A DNA stretch of 64,000 nt from assembly GCF_014651115.1 (NCBI RefSeq), contig NZ_BMWG01000001.1, positions 678,840-742,839 of the forward strand, written 5' to 3'. Made by a program: the position numbers and the translations under genes. This DNA is from Streptomyces inusitatus (GTDB lineage: Bacteria > Actinomycetota > Actinomycetes > Streptomycetales > Streptomycetaceae). Below are positions 21,718-30,126 of this stretch, piece after piece (positions within the stretch are counted from its first letter, which is position 1; the number at the start of each line of letters is the position of its first letter). The notes beneath the pieces are model-generated. The model was not told the origin of the DNA and did not search any database. It was given only the letters and a program-made list of their open reading frames with translations.

Positions 21718-22620
21718 TCAGTGGCGAGGGTAAGCGTCCTTGAGGAGGAGCTTTCCGGTGGACGAGGGAGCGGAATCCGCGCATGTGGAGGCGACCACAT
21801 AGGCCTGGACACGCAGATCGTCCGTCTGGTCGGGGAAGACCACCAGATAGGCGCTCTCGCCGTTGTACACACCGGGCTCGGCCGCCAGGGGACTGTCGGC
21901 GCGGCCGGTGGCCCGCTGAACACAAGGGGGTACGGTCGGTGTGTTCTCCATCTGGGCGGCCGGGGAGTGTTCCTCGGTGCCGAAAGTCTTCGAGCTCCTG
22001 ACCCTCGCCTCGGGGACGGGGGAACCGGCCTCGGCGAGGGCACGCACCCGGGTATCGAGGCCGGGGGCGGAGAAATCCGTGCCGGGGGCGGACGCCGACG
22101 GACGGCCCTGGCTCTCCGAGACAGCTTCCTGACTGTCGCCGCTCTTGTCCGTCAGGGCCGCCGGGAAGAGCAGTGCACCCACACCGAGGGCGGCCGCTGT
22201 GAAGAAGGCGCCGATGACCGCGGTGGCGCGTCGGCTCCGGCGCTTGCGGCCGGGACCGGTCGTCCCCTTGGCCTGTCCCGTCGGGCGGCTCGGGGAGCTG
22301 GGCTCACGCTGGTGGACGATGGGCGATGTTTCACGTGAAACACGCGCGGCGGCGTCGGGCGCGGTCGAGTCCAGCAGGGCCTCGGCGGCCAGGGCCGCGT
22401 CGATCCGCTCGGCGATGTCCACCGGCATCCGAGCGCTCCCGGGGAGCGTGCCGAGCAGCCCCCGGATCTCCTCCAGAGAGGCTTGGACATCGGCACAGAG
22501 CGCACAGGCGTCCAGATGGAGCCGGAGAGCGTTGCTCTGTGACGGGGGCAGCAGTCCTTCGGTGAGATCGGAGATCTCCGAGACGTCCGGGTGCTGAGTC
22601 ATATCGGCCGTGGATGTCAT
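21718..22620 (-). CDS. rstA: Zinc-type anti-sigma factor (RstA-like)
   Basis: 300 residues. The N-terminal anti-sigma domain has the zinc motif HLDACALC (H-x3-C-x2-C), followed by a linker, one membrane segment (TAVIGAFFTAAALGVGALLF, about 133-155) and an extracellular C-terminal domain. Its ATG overlaps the stop of the ECF sigma gene (ATGA at 22620-22617), the usual arrangement for a sigma/anti-sigma pair. I match it to RstA/SigT of S. coelicolor from gene order and sequence. A parS site at 22328 lies inside the gene and is read as RVSRETS in the linker. Confidence 0.85.
   Translation of the reverse strand: MTSTADMTQHPDVSEISDLTEGLLPPSQSNALRLHLDACALCADVQASLEEIRGLLGTLPGSARMPVDIAERIDAALAAEALLDSTAPDAAARVSRETSPIVHQREPSSPSRPTGQAKGTTGPGRKRRSRRATAVIGAFFTAAALGVGALLFPAALTDKSGDSQEAVSESQGRPSASAPGTDFSAPGLDTRVRALAEAGSPVPEARVRSSKTFGTEEHSPAAQMENTPTVPPCVQRATGRADSPLAAEPGVYNGESAYLVVFPDQTDDLRVQAYVVASTCADSAPSSTGKLLLKDAYPRH
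22328..22341. other. parS: parS centromere site 4 (inside the anti-sigma gene)
   Basis: A perfect GTTTCACGTGAAAC in the linker-coding part of the anti-sigma gene. Confidence 0.95.
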
Positions 22621-23318
22621 GTGAGCCCACCTCCGCCCTTCGCAGCGGCAGGGTCAGGCCCTGCGTCCCTTTGTCCCGATGCCGGTGGGACGGAATCCCC
22701 CGGCGTCCGGTTCCTTCCCCTGCCGGGTTCGCTCCTATCCCCGGCGTCACCGCGCAGATGGGTGAGCATGGGCAGCAGTCGTGCCCGTCCCCGTGCGCAG
22801 CGGCTCTTGACGGTCCCGACCGGCACCTCAAGGATCCGGGCCGCCTCCGCGACCGGGTATCCCTGCATGTCCACCAGCACCAGCGCGGCCCGCTGATCGG
22901 CGGGAAGCTTCGCCAGCGCGGCCAGAAGCTCCCGATTGAGGTCCTGGCGCTCGGCCGGAGCCTCCGCGGACTCATGCGGCTCCAGGAGCCGCTCAAGGCG
23001 CTCGGTGTCGTCGACGGGGGAGGTCTTGCGGGAGGCCGCCTTGCGGGCCCGGTCGAGACAGGCGTTCACGGTGATCCGGTGGAGCCAGGTGGTGACGGCG
23101 GACTGGCCCCGGAAGGTGTGGGCGGCGCGGAAGGCGGAGACGAAAGCGTCCTGCACCGCGTCCGCCGCCTCCTCACGGTCCCCCAGCGTGCGCAGGGCGA
23201 CCGCCCAGAGCCGGTCACGGTGTCGTCTGACAAGCTCACCGAAGGCATTCGGGTCCCCCGCCACATGGCGGCCCAGGAGATCCTGGTCGCTCGTGTCGCG
23301 GCGTATCGAGTCGTCCAA
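22617..23318 (-). CDS. sigT: ECF RNA polymerase sigma factor, SigT type
   Basis: A 233-residue group IV sigma factor. Region 2 is FGELVRRHRDRLWAVALRTLGDREEAADAVQDAFVSAFRA. Region 4 contains LPADQRAALVLVDMQGYPVAEAARILEVPVGTVKSRCARGRARL. The start appears to be TTG at 23318 (MDDSIRRDTSDQDLLGRHVAG), with GGAGGGGG 8 nt upstream; no ATG or GTG fits the family N-terminus. In S. coelicolor the matching factor links nitrogen stress and DNA damage to antibiotic production (literature, from memory). It is held by the anti-sigma factor encoded next to it. Confidence 0.9.
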   Translation of the reverse strand: MDDSIRRDTSDQDLLGRHVAGDPNAFGELVRRHRDRLWAVALRTLGDREEAADAVQDAFVSAFRAAHTFRGQSAVTTWLHRITVNACLDRARKAASRKTSPVDDTERLERLLEPHESAEAPAERQDLNRELLAALAKLPADQRAALVLVDMQGYPVAEAARILEVPVGTVKSRCARGRARLLPMLTHLRGDAGDRSEPGRGRNRTPGDSVPPASGQRDAGPDPAAAKGGGGLT

Positions 23319-23342
23319 CGGTGAGCCCCCTCCCTGCTGCCG

Positions 23343-25055
23343 TCAGCTGACGATCTTGATCTCCGCGACCTTGCCCCGGAACTGACCGGGGCCCGACGGC
23401 GGGAGGTCCGTCAGCCAGACCAGAACGTACCGTGACCGCACCGGCTTGCCGGGCTTGAGGGCCACATTCGTTCCGGTCCCCTCGGCGACGGTGTCGAACC
23501 CGGTCGAGAGCGTGGGCTGTGACACGGCGCTCTCGGGCGCCGCCCGCAGCTGCACCGTGGTGTCGCCCCCCAGGAAGGACACATCGACCGTGCCGATCTG
23601 CTGGACCTTGCCGAGGTCGAGGACGATGCCGAGACCGTCCTTGAGCCGACCGAAATCCGGGCTCGTGTACCAGTTGGTGGTCCAGGACGTGTTGGGATCG
23701 CCGTCGTAGCTGTTCACTATCTCGGCCGGCTTCTCGGAAGGCGGCTGGCCGTACGGGTCGAAATCACTGGCACTGACGATGGCGACCGGCTTGCCGGAAG
23801 CGGCGGCGGTGTCCTTGCCGTCGTTCTTCTTGTCGTCCTCGGACTGCGAGACACCCGGGTCCACCCGGTTGTTGTCCCGCTGGATCAGCTCGTCGGCGAT
23901 CTGCCAGCTGCCGAGACCGAGAGCGGCGATCAGGAGGGCGGCCACGCCCCACTTCAGCACCTTCCCGGTACGGCTCTCCAGCGCGGCCGGATGGGTGGGC
24001 ACGGGCTGGGTGACGGCCGGTCCCGGCCGGGCGGCGGGGCGCCCGTAGGTGCCCTGCTGGTAGGTGGTCCGCTGATACTCGGGCGGAGAGGCGAAGGCGG
24101 TCTCCGGCGGGCGGATGCGCGGCATCGCGGCGATGGCCTTGGCCAGCTCGTCGGGCGTGGTGCAGGGCGGCTCCTGGCGGGAGGCGGTCGCACCGTCATT
24201 GACCAGGGCGCGCATGGCCAGCTCGGAGAGGCCCCGGTGGATGCCGGCCCGCACCTGGTCCGGCGGGAGCAGCCCGATGCCCTTGGGCAGCCCGGAGAGC
24301 CCGTACGCGTTGTTCTCGTAAGGCCAGCGCTGGGTCAGGGCCGCGTACAGCAGCGCGCCGACCGCCTCCGTGTCGGTGCGCTGGGGACGCTCGGCGGTGA
24401 TGCCGCGCAGGGCCGCGCTCACCGCGAGTCCCCGGATGCGGTACTGACCGGTGGAGGTCCGCAGCACGGCCCCGGGGGTGAGCCTCAGATGGGACAGGCC
24501 CTCACGGTGGGCGGCGGCCATGGCCTGAGCGAGCTGCTCGACGAGCTGGTAGGCGGCGTGCGGCTCCATCGGGCCCATGGAGAGCAGAGTGGTCAGCTCG
24601 GTCGCGTCGGGCAGCCACTCATGGACGACGTAGACGAGGTCGTTCTCCTCGACGGCGTCCAGCACCTGGACGAAACGCGGGTCTCCCAGCAGCGCGGCGG
24701 AGCGTGCCGCGGCGAGTACGGAACGGGCGCGGGGGTGGTCGGCGGGGAGCAGATGCACTCCGACGGCGCGGCGCAGCTTCTCGTCCACGGCTCGCCAGCT
24801 GCTGAAACCGTCCAGACGGGTGATGCACTCCTCCAGGCGGTAGCGCCTGGCAAGTCTGTGCCCGCTGTGCAGCTCGGGCGTGGCGATGGAGGGCTCGGCG
24901 CTCTTGCGCTCGCCGCCCGTGTCCGGCGTCTTCTTCTCCGCCGTGTCCTGAGTCTGAGCCGCCCCGTCGGTCGTGGCCTTGTCCGCCTGCGCGGTCAGCG
25001 GTTCGTCTCCGCTGTTGTCGGCCACGTCGACGGCAGCCGTGCTACGTTCCGCCAC
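23343..25055 (-). CDS. Membrane pseudokinase with C-terminal discoidin-like domain
   Basis: 570 residues. An acidic N-terminus is followed by a protein-kinase-like domain (about 65-310), a Pro-rich linker, one membrane helix (about 365-385, WGVAALLIAALGLGSW) and an extracellular domain (about 420-570) resembling F5/8-type carbohydrate-binding folds. Kinase key residues are missing: the VAVK lysine region reads VGVHLL, the HRDLKxxN loop reads HREGLSHLRLTPGAVL, and DFG reads IRGLA. It should therefore bind but not phosphorylate. GTG 25055 is preferred (VAERSTAAVD). It lies between sigT and murJ. In mycobacteria a pseudokinase domain is part of MviN/MurJ itself (known), so partnership with MurJ is likely. 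Confidence 0.85.
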   Translation of the reverse strand: MAERSTAAVDVADNSGDEPLTAQADKATTDGAAQTQDTAEKKTPDTGGERKSAEPSIATPELHSGHRLARRYRLEECITRLDGFSSWRAVDEKLRRAVGVHLLPADHPRARSVLAAARSAALLGDPRFVQVLDAVEENDLVYVVHEWLPDATELTTLLSMGPMEPHAAYQLVEQLAQAMAAAHREGLSHLRLTPGAVLRTSTGQYRIRGLAVSAALRGITAERPQRTDTEAVGALLYAALTQRWPYENNAYGLSGLPKGIGLLPPDQVRAGIHRGLSELAMRALVNDGATASRQEPPCTTPDELAKAIAAMPRIRPPETAFASPPEYQRTTYQQGTYGRPAARPGPAVTQPVPTHPAALESRTGKVLKWGVAALLIAALGLGSWQIADELIQRDNNRVDPGVSQSEDDKKNDGKDTAAASGKPVAIVSASDFDPYGQPPSEKPAEIVNSYDGDPNTSWTTNWYTSPDFGRLKDGLGIVLDLGKVQQIGTVDVSFLGGDTTVQLRAAPESAVSQPTLSTGFDTVAEGTGTNVALKPGKPVRSRYVLVWLTDLPPSGPGQFRGKVAEIKIVS

Positions 25056-25172
25056 CGTCGTTCCTGCCTCCCCATCCGTTGCGCATAACCAACAGCCAAA
25101 GCCAATTGTGCCCACAGTCCGCTGCTATGCACGACACGCGACGGCGGACGATGGTTGTGCGAATTTCCGGGG

Positions 25173-27494
25173 CTAGCGTCCGAGGCGGCCGCGCACCATG
25201 CCGACGATGGAGTTCAGCTCCGCGATGCGCATCCGCTTCGCGGCGAGGAAGAAAACGCCCAGCAGGATGATTCCGCCGCCGACGAGCGCGGCCAGGGAGC
25301 CGAGCGCGCCACTGCCGAGGGCCTGGAGGATGGCGTAGGCCGCCGCGCCGCCGAGGGCGGCGGCGGGGACGGAGGCGATGCAGAGACGGGCGTAGGTGCG
25401 CATGACGTGCGAGCCGTCCAGGTCACCCCCGAGGAGCTTCTTCAGCCTGCGCCAGGCGACGCCGACGCCGACCATGTAGGCGAGGCCGTAACCCGCGGCC
25501 ATGCCGACGACGGCCCAGCGCGCCGGGAGCAGCATGAAGCTGGCGACGGAGGCCGCGGCGTTGACCAGGGCGACGATGACCGTGTTGTAGAAGGGGGTCC
25601 GGGTGTCCTCGTACGCGTAGAAGCCGCGGAGCACGATGTACTGCACGGAGTACGGGATGAGTCCGAGGCCGAAGGCCATTAGAGTGAATCCGATGCCCCG
25701 GGCGCCGTTGCCCGAGCTGGCGTACAGCAGGGTCGCCATGGGCACACCGAGCGCCAGGAAGGCGAAGGCGCAGGGCACGATCGCGACCGCCGAGGTGCGC
25801 AGCCCGTAGGAGATGTCGTCGCGCACGGCGGCCGGGTCGTCGTCGTGGGCGGCCCGGGAGATCCTGGGCAGTACGGCGGTCATCACCGAGACCGTGATGA
25901 TGGCCTGCGGCATCTGCCACAGCAGCAGCGCGTAGTTGTACGCGGTGATGCCGACGCCGTCGATGCCGTCCTTGGCGGCCTCCGAAGCGGCCCAGGTGGC
26001 GAGCTGGGTGACGACGATCATTCCGAGCTGGTTGGCGAGGACGAAGAAGAAGGTCCACTTGGCGAGCCCGAGGGCCTTGCCCAGGCCCTGGCCCTTCCAG
26101 TCGAAGCGCAGCCGCATCTTGAAGCCGGCGTCCCGCAGATACGGGATCATCGCCAGGGACTGGACGACCAGTCCGAGCAGGGTGCCGATGGCGAGCAGCC
26201 GGACGCCCTCCGGCGTGATGGTCGACTCGCCGACCTCGGTGTCGGTGAATCCGCCGAACGCCCAGATGAACGCGCCGAAGGTCGCGATGATCACGATGTT
26301 GTTGAGGACGGGGGTCCACATCATCGCGCCGAAGCGGCCGCGGGCGTTGAGGATCTGGCCGAGTACGACGTGGACGCCCATGAAGAACAGGGTGGGGATG
26401 CAGTACTGGGCGAAGGTGACCGCGACTTCCATCCGCTGCGGATCGGAGGCGATCGGGTTGGACAGCATCCGGATCAGCAGGGGCGCGGCCAGCACACAGA
26501 GGGTGGTGACGCCTCCGAGCATCACCACGACCAGGGTCAGCAGACGGTTGGCGTAGGCCTCGCCGCCGTCCTTGTCGTTCTTCATCGCCCGGACGAGCTG
26601 GGGGATGAAGACGGCGTTCAGAGCGCCGCCGCCGGCCAGCACGTAGATCATCGTGGGCAGGACGTTGGCGACCTGGTAGGAGTCGTTGAGGGTGCCGACG
26701 CCGATGGCGGCGGCCATCACCAGCGTCCGCAGGAAGCCGGTGATCCGGGAGACGATCGTGCCCGCGGCCATGACGGCGCTGGACTTCAGCACGCTGGAGG
26801 CCCGGCCGCCCGAGCTCTTGGGCGGCGGCGGAGGCGCGGGAGCGGGTTCCGTGGCGGGTGCGGGCACGGTCTGCACCGTGCTCTGCTGGTCCCGGAAGAG
26901 ATGGGCGAAGGCGTCCTGCCCCTGGCCCTGCTCACGCTCCGGCTCGCCGGCTCGGGTGACCAGTTCGTCGACACCGGTGTACTGCGTGGTCCTGGCGTCG
27001 TCGCCGTACGGGAGATGGCGGGAGGGGCCGGCGGGCTCGGGCGGCGGCGTCTGGGCCCAGACCCGCGGGTCGGGAGCGTACTGCGGCGCGGGCGGCTGCT
27101 GGTACAGCGGCGGCGGCTGCTGGTAGGTGCCCGGGGGCGGCGGCGGGTGGGAGGCCCGGTCGTAGAGCGCCTCGGCCACCGGGTCCTGCGCGGACAGATC
27201 CTGCGCCCGGTACGGGTCCGGGGCGTAGGCGTCCTGGAGATAGGGGTCCGGGGGGTACTGCTCCTGGGCGTGCTGACCCAGGGCCCGGGGGTCCTGCGGG
27301 TAGGCGTCCTGGACCTGGGGGTCCTGGAGGTAGCCGTCCTGCGGGTACGCGTCGTGAGCCTGCGGGTCCTGGAGATAGGGATTCTGGGCGTACGGATCCT
27401 GGGCGGCGGGGTCGGAAGCGGGCTGGGGCGGAACCTGGCCCGCCGGGTCCGTGCCCGCGCCCTGACCGCGGTCACCGTCGTACGGCGCGTTCAT
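25173..27494 (-). CDS. murJ: Lipid II flippase MurJ (MviN)
   Basis: 773 residues. From about residue 230 there is a polytopic MOP-superfamily domain with at least 13 membrane helices (SSVLKSSAVMAAGTIVSRITGFLRTL opens it); conserved arginines and ALNAVFIPQLVRA are seen. MurJ moves lipid II across the membrane for peptidoglycan synthesis. The first roughly 230 residues are a Pro/Gln/Asp/Tyr-rich cytoplasmic tail with many QDPY/QDP repeats, much longer than in E. coli. The ATG at 27494 fits. It stands between a DUF6049 secreted protein and the pseudokinase, a conserved actinobacterial envelope cluster. Confidence 0.94.
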   Translation of the reverse strand: MNAPYDGDRGQGAGTDPAGQVPPQPASDPAAQDPYAQNPYLQDPQAHDAYPQDGYLQDPQVQDAYPQDPRALGQHAQEQYPPDPYLQDAYAPDPYRAQDLSAQDPVAEALYDRASHPPPPPGTYQQPPPLYQQPPAPQYAPDPRVWAQTPPPEPAGPSRHLPYGDDARTTQYTGVDELVTRAGEPEREQGQGQDAFAHLFRDQQSTVQTVPAPATEPAPAPPPPPKSSGGRASSVLKSSAVMAAGTIVSRITGFLRTLVMAAAIGVGTLNDSYQVANVLPTMIYVLAGGGALNAVFIPQLVRAMKNDKDGGEAYANRLLTLVVVMLGGVTTLCVLAAPLLIRMLSNPIASDPQRMEVAVTFAQYCIPTLFFMGVHVVLGQILNARGRFGAMMWTPVLNNIVIIATFGAFIWAFGGFTDTEVGESTITPEGVRLLAIGTLLGLVVQSLAMIPYLRDAGFKMRLRFDWKGQGLGKALGLAKWTFFFVLANQLGMIVVTQLATWAASEAAKDGIDGVGITAYNYALLLWQMPQAIITVSVMTAVLPRISRAAHDDDPAAVRDDISYGLRTSAVAIVPCAFAFLALGVPMATLLYASSGNGARGIGFTLMAFGLGLIPYSVQYIVLRGFYAYEDTRTPFYNTVIVALVNAAASVASFMLLPARWAVVGMAAGYGLAYMVGVGVAWRRLKKLLGGDLDGSHVMRTYARLCIASVPAAALGGAAAYAILQALGSGALGSLAALVGGGIILLGVFFLAAKRMRIAELNSIVGMVRGRLGR

Positions 27495-27539
27495 TGCTAC
27501 CCCACCTCATCGTCCCGGGCCGGCCGGCCACGACATCGC

Positions 27540-29906
27540 TCAACGGTCCACTTTCTCACCCGGGGCCGATGGGTTGCCGCTTTCCGGTCCGGTGTCCGGT
27601 GTCGGGTCACTCGCCTGCCCGGGATCCGAGCCGCCGGCGTCCCCTCCGGAGGGCCGCGCTCCGTCCGAGGGGCCGTCCTCGCCGCTCCCGCCGTCCGCGT
27701 CGTTCCCGGGTTCGGTGCCGGTGTCCTTCTCCGCCTGCTCCTGAGCGGAGGCCCGCTTGCGCTGGGTGTACATCCGCACACCCGCCAGGACGAGCAGCAG
27801 AACACCTCCCGCGATCACGAGCATCACCGTCGGAGTGATCTCGGAGACCTTGACGGTGAACCGCATGGGCTCGCCGTATGGCTTGTTGTCCTCGGTGTAG
27901 AGCTGGGCCGTCATCCGCACCTGGCCGTTCACATGCGCCAGGGCGTCGAACTTCACGGACTGGCTGTGACCGCCCTTCACCGTGATCGGCTGCTCGGCGA
28001 CGCTCTTGTCGTCCAGGCTCAGACGGGAGGAGTTGTCCGAGCTGAGCCGCAGAACCAGATGATCGACATCCTGCACCAGCCGGTTCTGCACGGTGATCGG
28101 GATCGTGGCGCTCTGTCCGGACAGAGTGATCTGCGACTTCTTGATCAGCTGTACTTCTCCGGTGAGAACCTGGAGGTTCTCCCGCACGCTCTGGCGATAC
28201 AGCGCGGCGGCGGCGCGGTGGCCCCGCCAGGACGTGGACATCTCCCGGTCGATGGCCCGGCCGAAGGGCGTCTCCACCCGGTCCATCTGCGTCAGGATGA
28301 CGGTGAACTTGTCCAGGGCTTCCTGCGTCCTGCGGATGTCCTGGAACGCCTCGACCGGCAGCTCGCGCGCGCGCAGCTCGCGGGGGTACTCCGAGGCCGC
28401 CGGAATCCGGGTGTTCGCGCTGGTGTCGGGCTTGAAGGCGGAAGCCGCGACCAGGCCCATCGGCTGGGTCCAGTGCTCGGCCTTCAGACCGCCCAGGGCC
28501 CGGGCCATCGACTGCGCCTGGGACACGGTCGGCATCCGCTGGGGGGCGACGACCAGGCTCCGCTGCTTGTCCGTGTTCTGAAGGGTGACCGCCAGCGTCT
28601 GGGCGAGGAACTTCTGGATCGCCAGAGTCGACGTGTCGGTGTTCAGCATGTCGCCCTGGAAGGCCTTGGAGAGCCGGGCGTCGGCGACCACCGCCGTCGT
28701 TCCGCCGCCGATCGGGCGGGCCGCGCTGGCCGTGTAGTTCAGATCGTCCCGCAGGCTGTCGCTCCGGGCGATCACCTTGTCCGCGCCCGCCGAGGTGGCG
28801 ACATCCACGATCGATGAGTCGATCGCACCGTCCACGGGCCAGGCGAAGTCGGTGGACGGCTTCTCGTGAATGATCGTTTCCACGGTCCGCTCGGCGACCT
28901 GGGTGGCCTGCTGGAGATGGCTGAGCGAACCAGGGACGTTCTTCCCCCGGTGTGCCAGGGACGCCAGATCGGGGTCGGCGAACGGCAGCGCGACCACCTC
29001 GCGGCCCTTGACCGCCGACTGGAGATCGGTCAGCCACCGCTTGGCGACGTCCTGATTCTTCCCCGCGACCGTGTCGTCGCCCTGCTTGACCTCGTACTCC
29101 TCCGTCATCGCATTGACGGTGGAGAGCAGGTCGGGATCTATCACCCAGGTCACGGGAAGACCCCGGCCGAGCGAGACGAGCTGCCCGAGCCTGCCTTCCG
29201 GAGCCAGCTCCTCGGCCAGCGACTCGTCCTCGAACACCGGGCTCTGCTGCTTGTCCGACCGGGTCTCGGAGGTGAGATGCGTCGTGGAGATCAACGGCCA
29301 GAGATAGGTGAGCCGGGTCTTCTTCTCCAGCGCCTCGGGCTGCCAGGGAAGGAAGGTCCGCTCGATCCCCAGCACCTGCCCGTACTGAGCGCTCGGAGTC
29401 CGTCCCGTCAGGGATACACCGAGCTGGTAGACACCGTCGTCACCGAGGTTCAGCTCGGAGACCGGGACGGTGAGCGAGAAGTCCCGGCTGATGCCGGAGG
29501 CGAGCTTGGGCAGCTTCACGGTGAATTCGTCGCCGACGGGCGCGCCGTCGGCCACGGAGTTGTAGCCGGTCCGCTGGGCGGCACGGTCGATACCGGTCCT
29601 GCCGATCAGCCGCGGACCCACCCGAAGGTCGATCTCCGCGTCGCTGACCGTCTGCCTGCCCTTGTTCACCACGGTGCCGGTGATGGTGAGCTTGTCGTCC
29701 TTCAGCGGGGTGGACGGCGCGACTGTGGTGAGCGACACATCCACCGTGCGCGAGCCCGAGGGCGCTTTGGGGGCGGCCTGCGCCGGGCCGCCGATCAGGC
29801 CGGCCACGAGCGGCACGCCGACGAGCGCGGAGGCTGTACGGCGCAGCCACCGGCGGGCAGGAGAGGGGGAGGTCTCCTGGAAGTCTGCCGCCTCGGCCAC
29901 GCGCAC
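27540..29906 (-). CDS. DUF6049 family secreted/membrane-anchored protein
   Basis: 788 residues. An N-terminal signal peptide (RRTASALVGVPLVAGLIGGPAQAA, about 24-47) is followed by a large extracellular region and a C-terminal membrane helix (TVMLVIAGGVLLLVLAGVRM, about 700-720). A cytoplasmic Asp/Gly/Pro-rich tail ends the protein. Beta-rich segments, including a CARDB-like stretch (LTITGTVVNKGRQTVSDAEIDLRV), suggest an extracellular scaffold. The start is GTG at 29906, with a second GTG two codons later. It sits 45 nt before murJ and is divergent from pcnA. Function is unknown; the context says cell envelope. Confidence 0.8.
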   Translation of the reverse strand: MRVAEAADFQETSPSPARRWLRRTASALVGVPLVAGLIGGPAQAAPKAPSGSRTVDVSLTTVAPSTPLKDDKLTITGTVVNKGRQTVSDAEIDLRVGPRLIGRTGIDRAAQRTGYNSVADGAPVGDEFTVKLPKLASGISRDFSLTVPVSELNLGDDGVYQLGVSLTGRTPSAQYGQVLGIERTFLPWQPEALEKKTRLTYLWPLISTTHLTSETRSDKQQSPVFEDESLAEELAPEGRLGQLVSLGRGLPVTWVIDPDLLSTVNAMTEEYEVKQGDDTVAGKNQDVAKRWLTDLQSAVKGREVVALPFADPDLASLAHRGKNVPGSLSHLQQATQVAERTVETIIHEKPSTDFAWPVDGAIDSSIVDVATSAGADKVIARSDSLRDDLNYTASAARPIGGGTTAVVADARLSKAFQGDMLNTDTSTLAIQKFLAQTLAVTLQNTDKQRSLVVAPQRMPTVSQAQSMARALGGLKAEHWTQPMGLVAASAFKPDTSANTRIPAASEYPRELRARELPVEAFQDIRRTQEALDKFTVILTQMDRVETPFGRAIDREMSTSWRGHRAAAALYRQSVRENLQVLTGEVQLIKKSQITLSGQSATIPITVQNRLVQDVDHLVLRLSSDNSSRLSLDDKSVAEQPITVKGGHSQSVKFDALAHVNGQVRMTAQLYTEDNKPYGEPMRFTVKVSEITPTVMLVIAGGVLLLVLAGVRMYTQRKRASAQEQAEKDTGTEPGNDADGGSGEDGPSDGARPSGGDAGGSDPGQASDPTPDTGPESGNPSAPGEKVDR

Positions 29907-30126
29907 GTCCGTCCTCGTCGTCTGATGCCGTTGGTCGCTGTCGCTCTATTGCGTCCACGCATGGTAACGAGGTGCGGCGCGCCGAAGTGCCGCGGACTGC
30001 CTCACAAGATCGCCGGGGCTTCCGGGCGGGTCCCGGGCCGGGGCCGCGGTGGCCCGGCGGGAAGGGCCGGGCGGCGGTCGATAAAGCGGGACGCCGTGGC
30101 CTGTGGGACACGTACCCTCTTCTGTT

